40,872 bases of DNA from Eimeria necatrix (taxonomy: Eukaryota > Apicomplexa > Conoidasida > Eucoccidiorida > Eimeriidae): positions 1 through 40,872 of the forward strand of contig NW_013653372.1 of NCBI RefSeq assembly GCF_000499385.1, given 5' to 3'. The position numbers and the translations under genes are program-made. The notes beneath the pieces are model-generated. The model was not told the DNA's origin. It was given only the letters and a program-made list of their open reading frames with translations, and made no database searches. Positions 35,477-40,872 of this stretch are shown here, piece by piece (the stretch's first letter is position 1; each line of letters begins with the position of its first letter).

Positions 35477-36014
35477 GACAGCCTGCCGCGTAAGTCGTGG
35501 AATTAACCTTAACTATGAAAACTGCAATTTTTTTAATTAAATAATGCTTCAAAATTATCAGCGATCTCCTCTCAAACGCTTTTCAGCTTGCTTCGCACGA
35601 CTAGGTCACTCGTGGTGGAGGCTCTTCACTGTGCTCTAGGAAGGATCGTGTGAGAGGTGATAGCGGCAAAGAAATAAAGACTTTTGCCTTCAATTGATTG
35701 TGAAAAAGATGAAACTTAAAGCAATATTCTGTACGGGCAGCACAGAAGACTAGACAATATCTAGACGCACTAGTGGCACCCGAATCGACTCCAGTAGCAC
35801 GTGATAGACAACATAGGTGAAACTGCGAAGTTCGTGTAGGTCTAAACTGCGTGACGCCTACTTCGGGAGCGCCTCCCTATGGCTAAAATCAGAAGTTCTT
35901 TTAAGAATGCTACAAATATGCAGGTGAGTCTGGGTACGCTGCGCAAGAGAGGTTAGCGAGATTGGAGTGATACGGAAGTAGCCAATATTTTATTGGCCAA
36001 AACACGAAAGCCGA
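35477..36014. other. tRNA spacer
   Basis: About 540 bp with no open frame worth naming and no visible element. Confidence 0.7.
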
Positions 36015-36094
36015 TGACAGAAGTGGGGTTCGAACCCACGCCCTTTCGGACTGCGGCCTTAACGCAGCGCCTTAGACCACTCGGCCATTCTGCC
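36015..36094 (-). tRNA. tRNA-Leu (AAG)
   Basis: Identical in sequence to the AAG gene at 34693-34772. AAAA on the plus strand just beyond its 3' end (35999-36003) gives a short T-run on the transcribed strand, a plausible Pol III terminator. Confidence 0.97.
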
Positions 36095-36671
36095 GAAAGC
36101 CCAGCCATTTGTTCACTCCACTATGCTGTCGTGTATGAATAGCTAAGTCTGTCTGTCTTATTTGTAGACGCTTTGCTGGGATGCCTATAAATTTTCCTCT
36201 AAAGGGTTTGCAGGGTGATTACTTTGTCTCAATCATCTCTCCTGGCTGTATGGCGCTCATGTACACTTTGTTTCATGAGCACAGTATCGTGTGCGAACGT
36301 TGGATCTTGCATATAATTCAGTGTGAAGTGGCGATGCCTTCCTACACAGTTATACCCATGAAACCATCCTAGCATGTAGCATGTAAGGGAAAATAATTTA
36401 TAGATGCTTTGGTGGCCCCCCACTCGCCTTCGTGTTCTGCTGCTGCTGGCCGGTGTCCGACAAACGCTAGGATCTCACTACTTTAGGTGTAGCTAAGCCT
36501 CTGATGTAGCTATTTCGAACGCAGGGAGACTTTTGCAATATTTGTATTGCATGCCGACGAGCTTGGCTGGAGAGTACATATTATTTTGGACTAAGCGCAA
36601 GTAGTCGGAGATGCATAAAGCGGTCCATTTGTTCCTGCAGAGTCACTCCATCAGGGCTGAAAGATAAAATC
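36095..36671. other. tRNA spacer
   Basis: About 580 bp. Small frames on both strands (36181-36372 plus and 36229-36423 minus) overlap and are not credible genes. Confidence 0.7.
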
Positions 36672-36751
36672 TGACAGAAGTGGGGTTCGAACCCACGCCC
36701 TTTCGGACTGCGGCCTTAACGCAGCGCCTTAGACCACTCGGCCATTCTGCC
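36672..36751 (-). tRNA. tRNA-Leu (AAG)
   Basis: Third identical AAG gene. AAAA at 36666-36669 on the plus strand supplies a T-run downstream of the transcript. Its 5' end faces the upstream region of the secreted-protein gene at 37145, about 390 bp away. Confidence 0.97.
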
Positions 36752-37144
36752 TGGAGCGCACGTTGAAAATGGTTGCATGGTTGTATTGCAAAAGTATTTT
36801 CCACAAGTGCTATCGACATATTTTCCGGAGTTAAGTGGCATTTGCCTGTTTTGGATACAGATTTTGCGTTTTGTAGGGATAATTTTAGCAGGTCGGATCC
36901 ATATGTGGTGTGTGTCGAACTGTTTCGCCTCCTTGGGGTCGTTGGGGCTGTGGCGGTTGTGCCTTGCTGGGCACTGGGCAGTGTCAATTCGGCATTGCTC
37001 TTTTGGCCTCTTTTTTCCTGTCTTCCAAGTGCGCTACTTAGCTTTTACTGCGTTTCTTTGTCAGGTTTGGCTCTTTTGCTGGCCGTTGTCTTCTGCGTTT
37101 GTACAAGAAGGCTGCAGCACAGTGTCCCGGCGTGGAGACGACAA

Positions 37145-38165
37145 AATGCGGTCTCTGAATGCAGCCCACAGTTACGTTGCAGTTTTTCTGGGCGTTTTGT
37201 GCTGGGCGCAAGCGAATGGGCACGAGTGGGAGTCGCGGGAGGTTCTGGAGTTTCCCGAGGTGCTGGTGGGCATGCACAGGATCGACGTGGGCCTGGGAGT
37301 CCCCAGCTTTCGCTCTTCCTACGACTTGTACGGACGCGACCACCACTCTGCAAACGCCTACCCCGGCCTCTACCACACTAGTTTCTACGTGCCTGCGCTG
37401 CCTTCCGCGGGCCAGCTGCGGGACTGTTTGTTGAACTACACTTTGGACGAGTTGGCGGACGCGCGGCGCTACGGCGTGTTCAGCGTGCGCGCCGTGTCAG
37501 TGCTGGTGAACCGCAAGCGGGGCCTGCTGGAGTTCCGGCTGAAGCCCCACGAGCTGCAGGGCCTGCGGCGGGAGGCGCGGCGGCTGCTGCACTACCCCGG
37601 CGCGCTGGTGGTCCGCAAGCCCATCCCCCACGACTGCATGTTCGTGAAGGGAGACCCGCTTTCCTTTTACATTGACCAGAACGGAGTGAGTTCTGTGTGG
37701 CGGGTGGCGGTGAACCTGTCGCCCGAGGCCTTTGCGGTGTACAGACCCTCCCGCTCCGCCGCGCCCCACTTCGCAGTCCCCGCCGGCGCCCTCTTCGACT
37801 CCACTTTTGTTTCCGTGGGAGTTTGTCTGTTGGCCACGCGCGTGCGGGCTCAGCCCGAGGAGTTGGTGCTGGAGGCCTCGCTGCGGGAGCTGCGGGTGAA
37901 GCAGATCTTGGGGGGCGGCCGCTACCGGCTGCTGCACGTCTTTCGCTGGGCTGACTGCCGCTGCACTCCGCAGAAGCTAAGAGAAATCGCCTACTGGCTT
38001 CTCCCCAGAGAGGAAGACAGCGTGGTTTTGGTGCACACGGGCAGGGCCCCCGGCCAGACCGACGCGGCCCGCTGCCAGAGCGAGCCGCTGCGCAGATACA
38101 CCAGCTGGGACGCCGCGCGCGCGGCCCCGGGCCTGGCTCTGGAGTCGCCGCTGCTGGCGCCTTGA
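37145..38165 (+). CDS. Secreted protein, unknown function, single exon
   Basis: I do not recognise this family. The frame is open from 36777, but ATG 37145 is preferred because it opens a good signal peptide (MRSLNAAHSYVAVFLGVLCW, cleavage probably after AQA or NG) and because the upstream part is AT-rich and low-quality. The 339-residue product has a compact, repeat-free domain with few Cys, Arg/Leu-rich helices (GLRREARRLLHY), and YPGLYHTSFYVPALPSA and FRWADCRC stretches. It shows no membrane segment and no hydrophobic tail, so no GPI signal. Third codon positions are strongly G/C, unlike PMT or CBP20. No intron is needed. Eimeria genomes carry several lineage-specific families of secreted proteins, and this could belong to one; it does not resemble the TA4-type surface antigens. 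The stop (TGA 38163-38165) abuts a CAG/CTG minisatellite. Confidence 0.8.
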
Positions 38166-38168
38166 AAC

Positions 38169-38463
38169 GGGCTGCTGCGCTGCTGCGCTGCTGCGCTGCT
38201 GCGCTGCTGCGCAAGCAGCAGCAGCAAGCAGCAGGCTGCTGCTGCTGCGCAAGCAGCAGCAGCAAGCAGCAGGCTGCTGCTGCTGCGCAAGCAGCAGCAG
38301 CAAGCAGCAGCAGGCTACAGCGCAGCAAGCTGCGGCTGCTGCTTGCGCAGCAGCGGCAAGCAGCAGCAGGCTACAGCGCAGCAAGCTGCTGCTGCTGCTT
38401 GCGCAGCAGCGGCAAGCAGCAGGCAGCAGCAAGCAGCAGGCAGCAGCGCAGCAAGCAGCAGCG
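38169..38463. repeat. CAG/CTG palindromic minisatellite
   Basis: It starts with five GCTGCTGCGC-type units, then a unit of about 38 bp in which AAGCAGCAGCAGCAAGCAGC alternates with GGCTGCTGCTGCTGCGC, repeated at least twice. A unit of about 57 bp beginning AGGCTACAGCGCAGCAAGCT then occurs twice. CAG-rich and CTG-rich halves face each other, so each unit can fold on itself. It begins immediately after the stop codon of the secreted-protein gene, so it probably lies in its 3' UTR. Confidence 0.9.
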
Positions 38464-38581
38464 CGAAGCCGCTTCGCCAGCCACTTCTCTTCAAAGTCCA
38501 AGGAGGCGCAGACAGCCAAAGAACGCGCGCAGACGCCCATGCTGTCGTGCCAGTCACTAATTCCTGATTGCGTTTGCCCCC

Positions 38582-38759
38582 AGTGACCTTAACGGATGAG
38601 GCGAGCGAACTCAATGCTCGATTTCAAAGCTCGCTCCAAGCTCCGCTCGGTGATACAATAGCGTCCATGTTGTACAGCCTGGAGAAATGTGAGGCGGCGG
38701 CTGCACTGACAGCTGCTGCAGCCATGCAGGTGCTTGGACACGCACGCCGACCCAGTTAA
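38582..38759 (+). CDS. Possible terminal exon, unknown gene
   Basis: After a good acceptor (TTTGCCCCCAG at 38571-38581) a frame of 59 codons runs to TAA. It has a helical, coding-like composition (TDEASELNARFQSS, then LGDTIASMLYSLEKCEAAAA, then an Ala-rich end). No upstream exon could be joined with confidence; the preceding sequence is the CAG minisatellite. It may be a last exon spliced from that region or a chance frame. Confidence 0.25.
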
Positions 38760-39414
38760 GCGCTCTGTATGGCCTGTATTTGTTTTTAGAGGGCCCGATA
38801 CCGCGGCTTCTTCGAAGTGTTGACTTCGGCGGCAGGGCACCGCCTCAAACCAAGAGCCTTGCATGATGTTTAAGTGCAATTGTTTTCCTGTATTCTCATC
38901 ACCGTTCCGATGTCGGAGGGTGAAGATACACGGACCTCAAACGTGCCGAAACCGAAATTCGCAGAATGCTTTTCAATGGCTGCTTCGGAAAGTGTTTGTT
39001 ACCAAGAATTGAGAAACGCATGAGACGGCCGCCACCGAAAGCGCAACGTCGAGCCTTCAGCTACTAGCACGCAGCATGAAGCATACGACAGTTGAACAAA
39101 TGACAAGTTATCATTAGTATTTGAGTTCATAAGACGAGTTGTGACGCGGTTTCCAGTAGTTGGCTCCTGCTGTCTCAGTGGTCGCCTTTACGCGAGCTGC
39201 AGATACACCTGCCAGTGCTGTAGGTGGTCGAGATGGTTATCGTCAAACGACCGATGAAATCAAATGAAAAGTGCGTAGTTATTGCTAAGTTACGCTGCTG
39301 GCGGTTGAAAAAACAAGTGCTCGAGAGTATCGCAAGCAGAACTGAATACGGAGTTGAAGCATTGCATTCCAACTGCGGCTTCGCACAGCAGCACGGCGCT
39401 GGCATCTGAACACG
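38760..39414. other. Upstream region of the CCp-like gene
   Basis: About 650 bp, no gene supported. A 61-codon frame at 39224-39409 has no coding character. The promoter and 5' UTR of the gene starting at 39415 should be here. Confidence 0.6.
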
Positions 39415-40872
39415 ATGGTCTTTGCTGTCGTAGGAACGACGAGGGTCTGCCGGCTGCTTCTTCCGCTTTTCCTCACGCTTGTTATCTACTGGCGAGCGGC
39501 TGAAGGCACAGTTAAGTTCGAGCAGGCGAAGGCGTCGTCAACGCAGGGTCCGGAGTTCGAGGCGGCTCAGGCGCTGCAGCCGGGGCCTTCGTACTGGTGC
39601 AGCGCAGGGCAACACACTGACGATGAGCAGGGTCAGTTTGAATTGCTTTTGTCCCCCGTTTCCAGCTGCAGATCTTCTGCGCAGTCACTTGGAGTGCAAC
39701 TTTGGAAGCTCCGACCCTGCTGCGCGGCCTGCGCATCGGCTGGGCATATTCTCCCGAGGTTCGTGCTGCTGCAGCAAATGCAAGATCCACTTGCCAAGAA
39801 AAAGCTGCTTCCTCGCTGCTTGCTGGCAGCTCGTGCAGCTTTCCGTTTCCGCGGACGGGCGAAACTGGACAGTGGCGAGCCCGTTCAAGAGAACTCCGAG
39901 CAGCGAAGGTCCGCCCGACTCTGCACTTTTGCTGCTGCTGCTGCTGCGAGCTGCGCGGGCTCAGTGGCCTTCAACGAAGACCTTTTCTTCGACCACCCGC
40001 GCACAGTGCGGGCGGTGGCCATTGCAATGCGCAAGGCGCTGCACGACTACTTCGGACTCAATCTCGTGGAGCCGCTGGAGACTGGCGAGCCGCTGCTCAT
40101 GATCGTCAGCGGCATCACCAGCACACAAGAGATGTGCCTCCAGGTAAAAAGCCTTTTTTCTCCAAGAGGCAGCAGCAAGAGGCAGCAGCAAAGCTTTCCC
40201 CAGGTCGAGGGCGGCGCCTTCAACAAAGACGGCGCCCACGTGGTTCTCGACTCCTGCGCAAACGCCATTGCTGCTGGCGACGGCCGAGTTCGTTTCTCGC
40301 CAGCTCTTAGAGTTATTTATTTATTCTTTTATTATTTATTTGTTTGTTTGTTTGTTTGTTTGTTTATTTATTTGGTTGTTTGTTTGTTTGTTTTATTTAT
40401 TTGTTCTTTTATTTTGTTTGTTTGTTTATTTTATTTGTTTATTTTATGTATTTGCTTTATTTCATTTAGTTCAACTAATATGTTTCCTCATGAAGTCTTG
40501 CAGGAAATTTGGGTGCAAAGCGCCAACAGGCAACTTGCGGCCATGCGGAGTCAGCCGAAAAAGTGCATTCTTCTGCAAGACGGCAAGGTGGAGGGTGGGC
40601 TCTCTGTCTCCATTTCTCTTCATTTTTTTTCCAAATCTGCAAAAACTCAAACCCCACAACTCCCTGCATGCGGCTGTCTCCGTTTCTCTTCACTTTTTTC
40701 CAAATTTGCAAAAACTCAAACCCCACAACTCCCTGCATGCGGCTGTCTCCGTTTCTCTTCATTTTTTTTCCAAATTTTGCAAAATCTTAAACTCCACAAC
40801 TCACTGCATGCGGCTGTCTCCATTTCTCTTCATTTTTTTTCCAAATTTTGCAAAATCTCAAACTCCACAACT
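39415..40872 (+). CDS. CCp/LCCL-type secreted adhesive protein, 5' part
   Basis: N-terminal part of a secreted protein of the apicomplexan CCp (LCCL lectin-like adhesive) type, usually linked to sexual or transmission stages. The start, ATG 39415, opens a signal peptide (MVFAVVGTTRVCRLLLPLFL, then TLVIYWRAAEG). Exons in phase: 39415-39631, 39685-39758, 39830-39908, 39965-40143, 40204-40287, 40504-40587, then an intron to the window end; 239 residues seen. Joined, they give a discoidin (F5/8C)-like domain: YWCSAGQHTDDEQVTWSATL, GLRIGWAYSPE, SVSADGRNWTVASPF, LFFDHPRTVRAVAIAMR, DYFGL. VSGITSTQEMCLQ follows, then a ricin-type stretch: VVLDSCANAIAAGDGREIW and RQLAAMRSQPKKCILLQDG. The LCCL domain itself would lie beyond the window, so the exact CCp member is not assignable. 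The first three introns are only 53, 71 and 56 nt. Confidence 0.8.
   Translation, partial: MVFAVVGTTRVCRLLLPLFLTLVIYWRAAEGTVKFEQAKASSTQGPEFEAAQALQPGPSYWCSAGQHTDDEQGQFELLLSPVSSCRSSAQSLGVQLWKLRPCCAACASAGHILPRFVLLQQMQDPLAKKKLLPRCLLAARAAFRFRGRAKLDSGEPVQENSEQRRSARLCTFAAAAAASCAGSVAFNEDLFFDHPRTVRAVAIAMRKALHDYFGLNLVEPLETGEPLLMIVSGITSTQEMCLQVKSLFSPRGSSKRQQQSFPQVEGGAFNKDGAHVVLDSCANAIAAGDGRVRFSPALRVIYLFFYYLFVCLFVCLFIYLVVCLFVLFICSFILFVCLFYLFILCICFISFSSTNMFPHEVLQEIWVQSANRQLAAMRSQPKKCILLQDGKVEGGLSVSISLHFFSKSAKTQTPQLPACGCLRFSSLFSKFAKTQTPQLPACGCLRFSSFFFQILQNLKLHNSLHAAVSISLHFFSKFCKISNSTT
40311..40447 (+). repeat. TTTG/TTTA microsatellite in an intron
   Basis: Long runs of TTTG and TTTA tetranucleotides fill most of the proposed intron 40288-40503 of the CCp-like gene. 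The reading frame happens to stay open across it, giving a Leu/Phe/Cys/Val-rich stretch that is unlikely to be protein. Confidence 0.9.
40605..40872. repeat. 70-bp tandem repeat in an intron, open at window end
   Basis: Units begin TGTCTCC(A/G)TTTCTCTTCA and end CTGCATGCGGC, starting at 40605, 40675, 40744 and 40815 (70, 69 and 71 bp, then a partial unit cut by the window end). Units differ by T-run length and a few substitutions. It lies downstream of donor AAG|GTGGAG at 40588, so it is probably intronic. Confidence 0.95.

Noticed and set aside
36777..37144. N-terminal extension of the secreted protein
   Set aside because: The frame is open, but the sequence is AT-rich, starts 25 nt from a tRNA gene, and would bury a clear signal peptide that begins at 37145.
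37480..38540. Long minus-strand frames opposite the secreted-protein gene
   Set aside because: Shadows of a GC-rich plus-strand gene plus the adjacent CAG minisatellite; they are Arg/Ala/Cys-rich with no signal peptide or domain.
39479..40310. Two separate plus-strand frames taken as independent genes
   Set aside because: They supply only pieces of the discoidin-like domain; together with the 39415 frame they join through phase-matched short introns into one gene.
38169..40872. CRISPR-like arrays in repeat regions
   Set aside because: The repeats are contiguous tandem or trinucleotide units without unique spacers, in a eukaryotic genome with introns.

Overview
The window looks like nuclear DNA from a coccidian apicomplexan, most likely Eimeria. 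The signs are: genes with many short GT-AG introns; CAG/CAA trinucleotide runs that put poly-Gln, poly-Ala and poly-Ser tracts into proteins and flood all six frames; a single-domain phosphoethanolamine methyltransferase of the Plasmodium type; and the start of an LCCL/CCp-type secreted adhesive protein (discoidin-like plus ricin-like domains). There are no operons, no phage or insertion elements and no CRISPR array.

Layout. 2-1795 (+): 3' part of a membrane protein with a Pro-rich stalk, cut by the window start. 1796-7500: gene-poor, with a short direct repeat, two overlapping hairpins and one 19-bp hairpin. 7515-8528 (+): tentative small two-exon gene. 9500-23303 (+): one giant multi-exon gene of about 3,900 codons that I assign to the CABIN1/HIR3 family (HIRA histone-chaperone complex), packed with homopolymer tracts. 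24037-25058 (-): nuclear cap-binding protein CBP20, three exons. 25721-28542 (+): strictosidine-synthase-like/APMAP beta-propeller membrane protein, eight exons, divergent from CBP20. 30985-32742 (+): phosphoethanolamine N-methyltransferase, six exons. 33696-36751 (-): tRNA-Leu cluster (three AAG, one TAG, one degenerate TAG copy), with a perfect 31-bp inverted repeat between two members. 37145-38165 (+): single-exon, GC-rich secreted protein of unknown function, followed by a palindromic CAG/CTG minisatellite. 39415-window end (+): first exons of the CCp-like protein, whose introns carry a TTTG microsatellite and a 70-bp tandem repeat.

The genes do not form one pathway. Two serve RNA and chromatin biology (CBP20, CABIN1-like), one makes phosphocholine for membranes, two or three encode secreted or membrane proteins, and the tRNAs serve translation. 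Exon junctions for CBP20, APMAP-like, PMT and the CCp-like gene were fitted by hand and keep phase throughout; in the CABIN1-like gene one junction (16296 to about 16377-16415) could not be reconciled.

The most noteworthy signals outside ordinary genes are perfect or near-perfect short hairpins: 31 bp at 34248-34319, 22 bp inside an intron at 12980-13036, and 19 bp at 7294-7347. Also notable are the CABIN1-like assignment itself, PMT in a coccidian, and a CCp-like gene whose unspliced frame is open from its ATG to the window end.
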